The notes beneath the pieces were generated by a model. It ran no database searches. It had not been told where the DNA came from and saw only the letters and a list, made by a program, of their open reading frames with translations. This document shows positions 28,701 to 37,690 of a stretch of 64,000 nt of DNA, piece by piece. The stretch covers positions 1-64,000 of the forward strand of contig CAMTJT010000002.1 of the NCBI GenBank assembly GCA_947073285.1. The letters are read 5' to 3'. Every line of letters starts with the position of its first letter. The stretch's first letter is position 1. Source of the DNA: an uncultured Clostridium sp. (GTDB lineage Bacteria; Bacillota; Clostridia; TANB77; CAG-508). Made by a program: the position numbers and the translations under genes.

Positions 28701-30750
28701 AACAAAACAAGACGTAGAAAAAGAATATAACTCAGTATATGTACGTGGCTTACAAGGCAAAAAACTAGAAACAGGAGAAAATGCATATATCTACTTAACT
28801 TTTAAAGTAAAATCAGATAACAATGGTCCAGTCATTCTAGATGATGCAAATAGCCTAAAACATAATATAGCTGAAATCAATGGTTATACAAACTATTATG
28901 CAGATGGAACTGAACTTCCAAACGATGTTACTATTAGAGGAAATAATACACCAGCAGGAATTATAGATAGAAACTCAACACCAGGAAACATTACATTAAA
29001 AGACTTAGAAGGAAATAGATATGAAAGAAACTTTGAAAACGATACAGATAGAGCAAAAGGATTACAATTACTAATAGATCCAAATGCAACCAGAAAAATC
29101 AATGGATTTGTATGGGAAGACCAAAGAAATAAAACAGTAGCAGAAGCGGTTATTGGTGATGGTGCAAGACAAGATAAAGAAATTGGAGTACAAGGAGTTA
29201 CAGTACAGCTTGTAGAAAAACTAGCAAACGGTAATGAATATGTATGGGAAAACATAAATGCTATCACAGGAGAAAAGGGTCGTTATGAACTAGAAGGCTA
29301 TATTCCAGGAGATTATGTTGTAAGATTTAGTTATGGACATAATAACCAAACAGTATTACCTGCAAATCAAGGTGGACAAAACCAAATTTCCTATAATGGT
29401 CAAGACTTTAAATCAACTATCTATCAAAAAGAATTAGATGGTCAAGAACTAGCAGAAATAGAAAATGGATATTATGATATCCAAAAAGCAGATGAATATA
29501 CCAATAACGGAATCAACCTATCAGATGCAAAAGACATATGGGAAATGAGAGAAAGAGCAAATAACTATAGTAGTAATAACGTTACAAACCATGTAGCAGA
29601 AGTATTAGCATCACCATATGCAAATCAAATAGATAATAGTAAAATACAAGAATTAATCACAAACACAAGCATGACAGCCAATACCGCTATTATCGTAGCA
29701 GAAGTAGAATACAATAGAACCAATACAGGTTTAACACAAGCAATTGATGGAACATACTATAATGGAAATAACAAAAATGGAAACTATGTATTCCATAATG
29801 TAGACTTAGGACTAACCGAAAGACCAAAAGCACAAATGGAAATAAACAAAAAAGTATCTAATGTAAAAATCACATTAGCAAACGGAACAATTCTATTTGA
29901 TGCTACCAAAGGAACAGAAAGTTTAGTTTGGGTACCAGGAAAAGGTTATAACTTAAAACCAAATACTTTAGGAAATAAAAAATACGAAGAATACTATAAA
30001 GTAGATGGAAAACATCGTTACTCTTATAGAGAAGAAATCGACAAAATGATTTCAAAACTATATCCACAAAATGGAAGTAATGGTCTAATACAAGCCATCA
30101 TGGACGAAGAATTAATGCATGGTGCAACCATTCAAATTACCTATAACCTAAACGTTAAAAACGTAGGAGAAACAGACTATGCAGGACAAGACTTCTACTA
30201 TAAAGCAACAGGTGCAAATAATAGCAATATAGTTACAACAACTGCAAATAGTGTAGTAGACTATATAGCAAACAACTTACAATATAGAGCACAAGATAAT
30301 ACAAACCAAGGATGGGAAATAGTAAATGCACAAAATCTACTAACAAGCGGATTAGTAAATAACAAAATAGCAGAAGGTGTAAAACAATTCAATACAATCC
30401 TTACAACTAATAAAGTAGCACAAGCATTAAAACCAGGAGAAGAATCAGCAGTAGCAGAACTATGCTTAGCACAAACACTAACACCAAGTAATGCAAATGA
30501 TAACAAAATGTATGATAATATTGCAGAAATCATGCAAACATCTAACACAGTTGGTAGAAGAATGGCATACTCAGTAGTTGGAAACCAAGACCCAACAACA
30601 GAACCTACAGAAGTAGATACAGCCAAAGCCGAAAAAGTACTTATCTTACCACCATTTGGTACAAACTACTTATACTATGGCTTAGCAATACTAGTAACTA
30701 TCACTTTAGTTGCTGGAATTGTATTCATCAAAAAGAAAATGTCACTTTAG
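25798..30750 (+). CDS. Thioester-domain adhesin with two SdrD-like B domains and a Cys/His cluster; LPPFG-type C-terminal anchor
   Basis: This 1650-residue protein is the paralog of 12896-18184. A hydrophobic N-terminal segment (9-34) is followed by a thioester-type domain with Cys89 (ELYCVNHG) and Gln182 (LKQNAVW), then IGPFSIDYINGIYE. Residues 396-412 hold five Cys and three His in a compact cluster absent from the paralog. B domains lie at about 457-570 (TLTDENGDYLFKNL) and 1098-1190 (PGDYVVRFSYG), with DUF11-like parts between and after. The tail is AEKVLILPPFG, a hydrophobic helix and KKKMSL. The last two codons and the stop are supplied by the first unit of a downstream repeat array, so the original C-terminus may have been changed. 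Probably anchored at the surface and able to bind amines covalently. Confidence 0.85.
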   Translation: MIPQQRKKTVLAVIILAIAFLAIVSSNFIVSFIGDVSQNSGLKLNDTSKDKTSINIIGEMRKTHTDGDFEVTQFTSTGLAMADGKELYCVNHGTQFYRGETLRIEDAKYYGDLEGGIKIWPTTHAYCTFAQDMNVLEAKITYPLLECIGRHYNLLDRSGEYHPDLAYILTYPSMGEWDELKQNAVWATEFARARGNDSPISSEGMALYAEALNFERFSERTTAVEGTNQETPSINAQDRTNMETIKIMPNYNDKTYIIGPFSIDYINGIYENVAFGGISDMYMIGYNEKEEQIKERIEIESYIVNNQEYKVQYFDPNQEEYIDRKEQVYPKGQSAGEYEFYLKIENPNEGIEEVENMVSNVKLHIDFKYLGVTKAYICEMDAHKYQVQGIDKHTMHCHGHSWGNCSGCCYNCTWSTWLNEIDIQDHINVLDAERKLFETSLEVPNNGDDTIHLLMELGGHVWEDALSGKESLADGYSNTTGENAEGIDRPLKNVKVTLYECEKGAKIGEGEIAKLPIPNDVSEEEIMHYVNPTLTDENGDYLFKNLNPLKKYYVSFEYNGQVYLPTEYLNTPNGRYDSVQDMVNAGLYNTDLWEINSKGTETSEDRQDYNKQFEEIGSYPENYRTSNSLEVVGRYNATYTQKQLMGYTLDEYGRYNQTEMQLIDGFLFDRDGNETDEFQEGEISTRIRNYIEENQEFPDEQAMLEIYSDIARNDIEMWRKLQFIEDCKIQSYTQPQDGDLDLYPVYDAFVFRSKQTKEEQNKNSAERITIANTTYEPIYPGQYYVNQGLWLRQQNDLSLRKDVYRAATKINGKTEVYQYNDRTPDGEIPDDDHWQIHLRMQDYDNYYGGNYNRELYHSDYTYKGENGGSPLEVYVTYQITVRNISQGILNEVTEVVDYYDQDFIYMPNLSWVMYRDNPEDRKQVSIPKNSYYNMIHNLDLNQIDYARPVDSSPDNSNTEIGESIYEEATKQDVEKEYNSVYVRGLQGKKLETGENAYIYLTFKVKSDNNGPVILDDANSLKHNIAEINGYTNYYADGTELPNDVTIRGNNTPAGIIDRNSTPGNITLKDLEGNRYERNFENDTDRAKGLQLLIDPNATRKINGFVWEDQRNKTVAEAVIGDGARQDKEIGVQGVTVQLVEKLANGNEYVWENINAITGEKGRYELEGYIPGDYVVRFSYGHNNQTVLPANQGGQNQISYNGQDFKSTIYQKELDGQELAEIENGYYDIQKADEYTNNGINLSDAKDIWEMRERANNYSSNNVTNHVAEVLASPYANQIDNSKIQELITNTSMTANTAIIVAEVEYNRTNTGLTQAIDGTYYNGNNKNGNYVFHNVDLGLTERPKAQMEINKKVSNVKITLANGTILFDATKGTESLVWVPGKGYNLKPNTLGNKKYEEYYKVDGKHRYSYREEIDKMISKLYPQNGSNGLIQAIMDEELMHGATIQITYNLNVKNVGETDYAGQDFYYKATGANNSNIVTTTANSVVDYIANNLQYRAQDNTNQGWEIVNAQNLLTSGLVNNKIAEGVKQFNTILTTNKVAQALKPGEESAVAELCLAQTLTPSNANDNKMYDNIAEIMQTSNTVGRRMAYSVVGNQDPTTEPTEVDTAKAEKVLILPPFGTNYLYYGLAILVTITLVAGIVFIKKKMSL

Positions 30751-30865
30751 GGACGTACTCATTTGTGACAAAACTGTCACTTTGGGGACGTACTCATTTG
30801 TGACAATGTCACTTTGGGGACGGACAAAACTGTCACTTTGGGGACGTACTCATGTGTGACAAAAC
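30741..30865 (+). repeat. Tandem array of GTCAC...GTGAC repeat units
   Basis: Units lie at 30741-30770, 30776-30804, a shortened one from 30808 and 30832-30860, separated by short AAAACT-like spacers. The core is GTCACTTTGGGGACG, then TACTC, then TTTGTGAC. The first unit has TTTAG instead of TTTGG, which creates the stop codon of the adhesin gene. Such units are familiar in Clostridia near REP-associated transposases, but none is present here. Confidence 0.85.
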
Positions 30866-30941
30866 TGTTGTAAGGAGACAAAGATCTCGGAACAAAAATG
30901 TTGCAGAGGGGACAGGTATCTTACGACAAAAATAATAAAAG

Positions 30942-30980
30942 AAAATCGCAGTTAGGATTTTTCTAACTGCGATTTTTACT
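30942..30980 (+). terminator. Terminator of surface module 2
   Basis: AAAATCGCAGTTAG (30942-30955) pairs exactly with CTAACTGCGATTTT (30963-30976), followed by T residues. The remaining stretch to 31227 holds no gene; I see only AT-rich leader sequence. Confidence 0.8.
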
Positions 30981-31227
30981 ATATATCTATTAAATTTAAT
31001 AAACTCTCATTATTTTTTTTTGCTATGAATTTTTCTGCTAAAACCTTGTAATTTTCGCCAAATTACGATACAATAAAAAACATTAAAAGAAAAATAAAGT
31101 AAAATGAACACAAAAGATAGCAAAATAAAGAGAAAACTTTTTTAATTTAAGTACTAAAAGCGACAAACATTTTAAACAGCTTGTACTAAAATAAAGCATA
31201 AATTAGAAAAGTAGGGGTGGTCAAAAA

Positions 31228-33717
31228 GTGTTTCAAAATTTACAAAGAGATATACAAGAAAATAATGAAGAACCAATCAAAATTACTAAAAGGCCTGTAA
31301 AAGAAATTTTAAAAGGTCTATTTAGTTTACAAAATATCATGCTGTATGTTATAGCATTTATGATAGCAATGGTAGGATTTCGTAGCCAAAACTTTATCTT
31401 AAGTATGAGCCCATTTGCCATTAGCTTTTTAGCAGCAGTTCTAAGTAACCGTAGGCCAATTGGCATAGCGTATATACTAACATTACTAGGAACTTTTATT
31501 TCCTTTGGCGTAAACAATTTATTAGTGTACTTTCTAACATCATTAGTATTTTTCGTTTTAATATTAATCAAAAAGCCAAAACAAAAACAAGAAGTGAACG
31601 AAAAAAGTAGAGTAGGCGTACACTTGATCATAGCAGTATTATTAGTGCAAATCATACCAATGTTTTTTAGAACCTTTTATTTATATGATTTGCTAACTAG
31701 TATCATGCTAGCCATATGTAGTTATGTATTTTACAAAATCTTTAGTAATTCTATTTTAATGATATATGAATTTGGTAAAAAGCAAGCATTTTCCATCGAA
31801 GAAGTCATGGGAACAAGTATGCTGTTAGCCATTAGTTTATGTGCCTTAGGAGATTTTAAAATATTTGGTTATAACCTTCGCAATATATTAAGCATCCTTT
31901 TAGTACTAGTACTAGGTTGGAAAAATGGTATGTTAGTAGGAGCAACAGGCGGAATTTCAATTGGAGTAGTATTAGGAATTATAGGAGATAGTGAACCAGT
32001 CATGGTAGCCTCTTATGCAATATCAGGCTTATTAGCAGGCATCTTCTATCGCCTTGGCAGAATAGGTGTAGTACTAGGGTTCATCTTAGGAAATGTGTTA
32101 TTAACTTATGTAGCAAATGGAGCCACAGTGCCAGTTATCTTATTTCAAGAAATTTTAATTGCCTTTTTAGGGCTATTAGCAGTACCAAAAAGATTGCAAA
32201 TTAATATTACAGACTTATATGGCAAAAATAAACTACTTCCAGAAATGACAGGTAGAAGCTTAACAGAAAACGAAGAAACCATATTTAAATTAAATAGTAT
32301 GTCAGAAACCATTAGCGATTTAGCAAAAAGTTATGAAGAAGCAGCAACCACAGTACTAGATGAAACAGACCTAAAACAACAAGAAGAAAGCAATGAACAA
32401 ATCTTTAGAGAAGAACTAGAAGCAAACTTAGTAGAATTAGAAAACAACTTACTATATGATGACATCATAGAAAACCAAAATGGAATGATAGACGACATAT
32501 TTAAACATTTATTAAAACATGAACTAATTACAGAAAAAGAATTAGTAGCTATTTTTGAAGCACATAATGGGTATATTGTTGGATTCAAAGAAAAAAATGA
32601 ACAAGTAGTAGAAGATGTATCTAAAATGATAAAAACAATTAACTATTCATATAGAACTTGCAAAATCAACTTCATTTGGAAAAAGAAAATGCAAGAAAAC
32701 AAAAAAACAGTAGCCTCTGAGCTAGAGGGAGTATCAAAAGCTATCTCATCCATGGCAGAAGAAATGAAACAAGAAAACAAAGAACCATTTGAAACACAAA
32801 AAAAGCAAATTATGTTATTACTAGAACAAAAACAAATCACAATCAACAACCTAAAAATAAAACAAAATACATCAGGCAGATACTTTGTAGAAGTATATAC
32901 AGCACTTTGTGATGATATAGATGGTAAAGAATGTGCTATCAAAAAAATAGCGAAAATATTAGAAAAAGTATTAGAAGATAAATTTAGTATCCAAGGGCAA
33001 GAATGTGGGTTAAGAGAAGAAAAAAATGCATGCAAATTTACCTACTATTCAGAAGACAAATATAAGCTACAAGTAGGAGTAGCAGGCAGTACAAAAGCAG
33101 ATTCACCAGTATCAGGGGATAGCCATGTAGAAGCAAAACTAGAAGATGGAAAATACTTGTTAGCAATTAGTGATGGAATGGGCTCAGGTCCAGAGGCTAT
33201 GAAAAGTAGCAAAATAGCAGTAAAAATGCTAGAAAGATTGCTAAAAGCAGGCTTTGACAAAGAAGTATCCTTAAAACTAATCAACTCTACCTTAGTAGCA
33301 AATACAAAAGAAGATATGTATGCCACCCTAGATATACAAATATTAGATTTATACGCAGGAAACATGGAATTTATCAAAAATGGTGCATGCCCAACCTTTA
33401 TCAAAAGAAAAGGAAAAGTGCAATTACTAAAATCTTTAAGCTTGCCAACAGGCATTTTAGAAAATGCAGATTTAGTAGTCTATGATTATGACTTAGAAGA
33501 TGGAGATATTTTAGTAATGTGTAGTGATGGAATCATAGATGCTAACACAGAATACATCAATAGAGAATTATGGGTAAAATACCTATTAGAAGATATCCAA
33601 GTAGAAGACAGTAAACAAATAGCCAATATGATATTAAATGAAGCAATCGACAACGAATTTGGAATGCAAAAAGATGACATGACAGTTGTTGTAGCAAAAG
33701 TAAATAAAAAAGCATAA
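31228..33717 (+). CDS. spoIIE: Stage II sporulation protein E (SpoIIE) phosphatase
   Basis: This 829-residue protein has the SpoIIE architecture. About ten transmembrane helices lie in the first 320 residues, followed by a coiled-coil central region (about 350-560). A PP2C-type serine phosphatase domain starts near residue 620 with SPVSGDSHVEAKLEDGKYLL and AISDGMGSGPEA, the metal-binding DG motif. It dephosphorylates the anti-anti-sigma SpoIIAA at the asymmetric septum and so activates sigma-F in the forespore. Length and order match the family. The start is a GTG at 31228, 7 bases after AGGGGTGG. Its presence argues that the host makes, or once made, endospores. Confidence 0.9.
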   Translation: MFQNLQRDIQENNEEPIKITKRPVKEILKGLFSLQNIMLYVIAFMIAMVGFRSQNFILSMSPFAISFLAAVLSNRRPIGIAYILTLLGTFISFGVNNLLVYFLTSLVFFVLILIKKPKQKQEVNEKSRVGVHLIIAVLLVQIIPMFFRTFYLYDLLTSIMLAICSYVFYKIFSNSILMIYEFGKKQAFSIEEVMGTSMLLAISLCALGDFKIFGYNLRNILSILLVLVLGWKNGMLVGATGGISIGVVLGIIGDSEPVMVASYAISGLLAGIFYRLGRIGVVLGFILGNVLLTYVANGATVPVILFQEILIAFLGLLAVPKRLQINITDLYGKNKLLPEMTGRSLTENEETIFKLNSMSETISDLAKSYEEAATTVLDETDLKQQEESNEQIFREELEANLVELENNLLYDDIIENQNGMIDDIFKHLLKHELITEKELVAIFEAHNGYIVGFKEKNEQVVEDVSKMIKTINYSYRTCKINFIWKKKMQENKKTVASELEGVSKAISSMAEEMKQENKEPFETQKKQIMLLLEQKQITINNLKIKQNTSGRYFVEVYTALCDDIDGKECAIKKIAKILEKVLEDKFSIQGQECGLREEKNACKFTYYSEDKYKLQVGVAGSTKADSPVSGDSHVEAKLEDGKYLLAISDGMGSGPEAMKSSKIAVKMLERLLKAGFDKEVSLKLINSTLVANTKEDMYATLDIQILDLYAGNMEFIKNGACPTFIKRKGKVQLLKSLSLPTGILENADLVVYDYDLEDGDILVMCSDGIIDANTEYINRELWVKYLLEDIQVEDSKQIANMILNEAIDNEFGMQKDDMTVVVAKVNKKA

Positions 33718-33719
33718 AT

Positions 33720-33889
33720 AAAAAACAAGGAATTACATTAATAGATTTAGTAGTTACCAAACAATAACGCATAAACTTAGTGATGCAATGCTAGGCCCAT
33801 ATGTATTATCAGGTCTACCAGAATTAACAGAAAGTGGGACATCATTTACAGGAGGTAGAAAATGGTATGTCTATTTAGGTTTAACATAG
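33720..33889 (+). pseudogene. Remnant of a type IV pilin-like gene
   Basis: Right after the spoIIE stop, bases 33720-33764 read KKQGITLIDLVVTKQ and stop. This is the start of a prepilin signal like the one at 107-180 (KEKGITLIALVVT). Further on, 33777-33889 read KLSDAMLGPYVLSGL, then PELTESGTSFTGGRKWYVYLGLT and stop, which looks like the end of a small protein. The hydrophobic helix and middle are missing, so this is an internally deleted or decayed gene. Confidence 0.55.
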
Positions 33890-34060
33890 TGCAAAAAAGA
33901 TTCATTGTATAAAAGAAAATATAATAGATGCTTTTGAATTAATATTATATATTAAAACTACGAAATGGACTAATTAGAAAAGTAATAATCTAAAATACCT
34001 TGTCATAATAGGTAAAATTATGATATAGTATAACTGAAAAAAGTTATACTATATTTTATT

Positions 34061-34180
34061 GTATAGGAAAAATTGCAGATTTTTGCTATACAACAAGGTT
34101 AGATTTCCTTAGTCTGTGCAGTTGCGAAGCAACTTGCACAAGTGTACGTCGGAAGCTTGCTTACGCTAACGCACAACTTT
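34061..34180 (+). repeat. Interspersed three-hairpin repeat, copy B
   Basis: This copy contains the GTATAG/CTATAC hairpin (34061-34091), TACAACAAGGTTAG, the hairpin TGTGCAGTTGCGAAGCAAC with TTGCACA, and a shortened GGAAGC hairpin. It stands between the pilin remnant and the WG-repeat gene. The rest of 33890-34298 shows no other feature. Confidence 0.8.
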
Positions 34181-34298
34181 CTTATTATGCAATAAGAAAA
34201 TCACAAATTTGTATGTATACAACAAGTTTAAGGAATTTTGACAACAGTTATAAAAATGAAAAAATAGCAAAATAGTTCTAAAATGGAGGTAAAAACCT

Positions 34299-35822
34299 AT
34301 GGCAAAAGGAAAAAGATATGAAGGTGGCACATCACCAAAATTAAATATGAAAAAGGTTTTAGCAGTAATCATTGCTTTAGCAGTTATTATCATGGCAATT
34401 GTTGGCATTGGTAAAATGATAGCAACAAATGGTAAGCTAGATGAAAAAAATGTAGCAAATGCTTATTTCCCAGTATATACAGATGGAAAATGGGGCGTGA
34501 TTAACTCAAAAGGCGAAATAATTCTTACTCCAGAATATGAAGAAGCAATTATTATTCCAGATAATACAAAAGATGTATTCTTATGTACTTATGATGTAAA
34601 CTATGAAAATAATACCTACAAAACAGTAGTATATAATAGTAAAAAGCAAGAAATCATTACAGGGTATGATACAGTAACACCACTAGAAAATTATGATAGC
34701 AGTAACACTTTATGGTATGGTACAGATGTATTACTTGTATCAAAAGAAGGCAAATATGGTTTAGTAGACTTTAATGGAAAAGAGCTTTTAGCTTGTGAGT
34801 ACGATTCTATTGAAACACTAAAAGGTGTAAAAAGTAGTTTTGTTACTAAAAAAGATGGAAAACTAGGTTTAGTAGATAACATTGGAGCAACAGTCTTAGA
34901 AAACGAATACCAAGCCATTAAACCAGTATCAGATAAATATGAAAATGGTTATATCGTAACAAATGCTGATAAAAAAATGGGAGTAATGGCAAAAGGAAAA
35001 ACACTAGTAGAAGTAAAATATGAAGACATCAAATCAATATATGGAGATGGCAAATATATTGTAAAAGAAGAAGGAAAATGGCAATTAATAGATACAGAAG
35101 GAAATATCTACTTAAAAGACCAATTTGATGAAGTAATTACAGTACATGGTGAAAATGTAATACTACAAAAAGACAAAAAATATGGAGTATCTACCTTAAG
35201 TGGAGAAACCAAAATAGAGCCTAAATACGAAGAAATGAGTTATAGTTTTGATAATAACTATATTTATAAAGAAAACGGAAAATATGGCATTATGAATATA
35301 GAAGGACAAGTACTTTTAAATCCAGAATATGATACTCTTATTTATAGAGCAGAAGCAGGATTTTTCGAAGGAACAAAAAATAACTCTGCAAATACAGACT
35401 TTATAGCACAAGATATTGAAGTAAAAGTATCAGGAATATTATCAGAATTAAACATTACAAATGGATACATGAAAATTAGAACAGAAGGAGAATATAAATA
35501 CTATAACTTCAAATTTGAGGAAAAAACAAGTAGAGAGTTACTAACTACAAACACCTTATTCCTAGACAAAAAAGATGGTAAATATGGTTATATTAATAAA
35601 GCAGGAGTAGTTGTAGTAGATTACATCTATGATGATGCAAGAGAACAAAATGAATATGGTTATAGTAGTGTTAAGAAAAATGGAATGTGGGGTTGTATAG
35701 ATTCAAAAGGAAAAGAAGTCATTACACCTGCTTACCAATTAGAAAATAGTGCTATCATTGAATTCATCAATAAATGGCATAGAGGAGAAGATTTAAACTT
35801 AAATTACTATACAGATCAATAA
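34299..35822 (+). CDS. WG-repeat membrane-anchored protein
   Basis: The 507-residue protein has one N-terminal transmembrane helix (about 19-42, VLAVIIALAVIIMAIVGIG) and then about nine WG/YG repeats, such as GKWGVINSKGEIIL, GKYGLVDFNGKELL, KKYGVSTLSGE and GMWGCIDSKGKEVI. WG repeats form beta-propeller-like or solenoid surfaces for binding. The repeats should lie outside the membrane. Substrate unknown. The ribosome binding site GGAGG lies inside a small hairpin-like AGGTAAAAACCT. The next gene starts 71 bases downstream in the same direction. Confidence 0.8.
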   Translation: MAKGKRYEGGTSPKLNMKKVLAVIIALAVIIMAIVGIGKMIATNGKLDEKNVANAYFPVYTDGKWGVINSKGEIILTPEYEEAIIIPDNTKDVFLCTYDVNYENNTYKTVVYNSKKQEIITGYDTVTPLENYDSSNTLWYGTDVLLVSKEGKYGLVDFNGKELLACEYDSIETLKGVKSSFVTKKDGKLGLVDNIGATVLENEYQAIKPVSDKYENGYIVTNADKKMGVMAKGKTLVEVKYEDIKSIYGDGKYIVKEEGKWQLIDTEGNIYLKDQFDEVITVHGENVILQKDKKYGVSTLSGETKIEPKYEEMSYSFDNNYIYKENGKYGIMNIEGQVLLNPEYDTLIYRAEAGFFEGTKNNSANTDFIAQDIEVKVSGILSELNITNGYMKIRTEGEYKYYNFKFEEKTSRELLTTNTLFLDKKDGKYGYINKAGVVVVDYIYDDAREQNEYGYSSVKKNGMWGCIDSKGKEVITPAYQLENSAIIEFINKWHRGEDLNLNYYTDQ

Positions 35823-35893
35823 AAACAAGGCATAAAATACTTGCCAGTAAAGAAATTAGAATAATACAAAAGAAACCTAAAAGAGGAGAAAAA

Positions 35894-37114
35894 ATGGAAC
35901 TAGAGACAAAATATCAATATACTTACTTTATTTATCCTTATGTGATAGAACAAAATAAGTATGGAGAATATTTATATAAACTATTAAAAAAGAAAGAATG
36001 TAAGCTAAAACTATTTGACAGAAAAAAAGATATAGAAATTGATACTTACTTTTTGCCAGAAATAAAAGAAAAGCTATTTTGGTCGCTAGATTTAAGCAAA
36101 GAAGGACTAAAAGATTATGAAACCATGGACTTAAAAATGAAGGCAAATGTGTTAAGCAAAAAAAATGCTTGTATTTTTGAATATAGCTTAGGACAAGATA
36201 TTCCAGCAAAAATAGGAGAAGAAGATGGCATATTCTTTGATATTACTAAAATAGAAATTGTTTGTTTTTCAACAGGAATTTGCTTTTTACTAATAAAAAC
36301 AATTTTAAATGAACAAGCAAGTTTTTCAAATGTGCTAAACTTTAATTACAAATTTAGAGATATACAATCACCAACAGGAAAAACAAAGCAATATGATAAT
36401 ATTAAAATACAAACTAATCAATTTCAAAATATGCAAACATTTTCAGAATTTATAAAACAAATAGCAGGGTTAAACATTATAGCAAAGCAAATCAACCTAG
36501 AAACAAACCGTTTAATTACATATAGCTATACCTGTTTAGATCAAAACAGTTGGAACGAAAATACAGACTTAAAAATCATTGAAAAAGAATTTGAAAAATA
36601 CCGCCATATAGGAACAGCAGGAGAACAAATAGATGATGTAACTGTAAAAAGAGAGCCAGTATATCAAGAAAAATATAAGTATTATGGTTTTTCAAGTAAT
36701 AGTACAGTACTACTTACCTCTGCAAGTAATATCAAAAATTACACTAGTTTATTATTTGAATATGAAACTGTACAACTATATCACTTTTTATATCATCTAC
36801 ATCAAAAAGTATATTTAAAAAAATTAAACTTTGAATTTGTCAAAACAAAAGACTTTAATAAAGTAAAACAACGTTTTTTAAACTTTGCCAAAAAAGAATG
36901 GATATATGAAGTAACCAATGATATCAAAGGTGTAATCTTAGAAAAGTACTTTAAAAAAGCACAAAGACTAGAAGAAACCTTTTTAAAATTAAAAAATGAA
37001 TATGATTTACTATATAAAGAATATGAAGTAGACAAAACTAATAAACATCATAATTGGATTATCGCTGTAGTAACCATTATGATAGCAATTAATTTAATTA
37101 GTTTGTTTTGGTAG
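35894..37114 (+). CDS. Hypothetical tail-anchored protein
   Basis: This 406-residue protein is not recognised. The main part is soluble and rich in Lys, Tyr and Phe, with a weak hydrophobic patch (about 118-135, KIEIVCFSTGICFLLIKTIL). A charged helical stretch (about 345-385) leads to one C-terminal transmembrane helix (WIIAVVTIMIAINLISLFW) ending at the last residue. This topology resembles tail-anchored or CorA-like shapes, but no GMN motif is present. Its ribosome binding site is AGAGGAG, and it follows the WG-repeat gene, with which it may be co-transcribed. Confidence 0.65.
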   Translation: MELETKYQYTYFIYPYVIEQNKYGEYLYKLLKKKECKLKLFDRKKDIEIDTYFLPEIKEKLFWSLDLSKEGLKDYETMDLKMKANVLSKKNACIFEYSLGQDIPAKIGEEDGIFFDITKIEIVCFSTGICFLLIKTILNEQASFSNVLNFNYKFRDIQSPTGKTKQYDNIKIQTNQFQNMQTFSEFIKQIAGLNIIAKQINLETNRLITYSYTCLDQNSWNENTDLKIIEKEFEKYRHIGTAGEQIDDVTVKREPVYQEKYKYYGFSSNSTVLLTSASNIKNYTSLLFEYETVQLYHFLYHLHQKVYLKKLNFEFVKTKDFNKVKQRFLNFAKKEWIYEVTNDIKGVILEKYFKKAQRLEETFLKLKNEYDLLYKEYEVDKTNKHHNWIIAVVTIMIAINLISLFW

Positions 37115-37148
37115 AGTTTTTGACAGAAGTTTTATAGAAATTTGGTAG

Positions 37149-37169
37149 AAGGGGTTAACCCCCTTTTTA
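37149..37169 (+). terminator. Terminator after the tail-anchored protein gene
   Basis: AAGGGG pairs with CCCC(C)TT around TTAA, followed by TTTTTACC. Confidence 0.7.
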
Positions 37170-37211
37170 CCTTTTTAGAGTAAACAGTAGTTAAGTAATA
37201 GTTAATACAAG

Positions 37212-37265
37212 AAAGGAGAAATAATCCAAGCATTTAAAATAATTGGATTATGCAAGAAAAATATG
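37212..37265 (+). promoter_or_regulatory. Hairpin between Shine-Dalgarno and start codon of acpS
   Basis: AAAGGAG (37212-37218) is followed by ATAATCCAA (37221-37229), a 13-base loop, TTGGATTAT (37243-37251), an 11-base A-rich spacer and ATG 37263. With the 9-bp stem closed, the two signals come within usual initiation distance; when open they are 44 bases apart. Confidence 0.6.
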
Positions 37266-37637
37266 CAAGTACAAACAGGAATAGACATTATAGAAGTAGA
37301 ACGTATACAAGAAGCAATTGAAAAGCAAGGAGAAAGCTTTTTAAAAAAAGTATATACTACAAATGAAATAGAATACTGTTCTCATACAGGTAAAATGAAA
37401 TATCAGCATTACGCAGCACGTTTTGCAGCAAAAGAGGCAATATTTAAGGCAATTTCTTCTAAACTAACAAAACAAGAAGAAGATATCCTTACCAAAATAG
37501 AAGTAAAAAATAAAGAAGATGGAAAACCAGTGGCTAATTTAGAAGCTTTAGAACTTCCAGAAATTGAAGATATGGACTTAAGCCTTTCACACTTAAAAGA
37601 CTATGCAGTAGCTTCATTTACTATTCTATTTAAATAA
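37263..37637 (+). CDS. acpS: Holo-[acyl-carrier-protein] synthase
   Basis: This 124-residue protein is typical AcpS length. It has the conserved GIDIIEVERI with metal-binding Asp8 and RFAAKEAIFKAI with Glu58. The enzyme moves 4'-phosphopantetheine from CoA to the serine of apo-ACP, which fatty-acid synthesis needs. No better-placed ribosome binding site exists directly before the ATG; the only one is on the far side of the hairpin described at 37212-37265. Confidence 0.93.
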   Translation: MQVQTGIDIIEVERIQEAIEKQGESFLKKVYTTNEIEYCSHTGKMKYQHYAARFAAKEAIFKAISSKLTKQEEDILTKIEVKNKEDGKPVANLEALELPEIEDMDLSLSHLKDYAVASFTILFK

Positions 37638-37690
37638 TTATTAGAAAGTAAGAAAATACAGATTATTTTAAATGATTAAGGAGAAACAAA

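Noticed and set aside
30741-30865. CRISPR array at the tandem repeats
   Set aside because: The units are joined by spacers of only a few similar bases, one unit is shortened and no cas genes are present. The palindromic ends fit a REP-like repeat instead.
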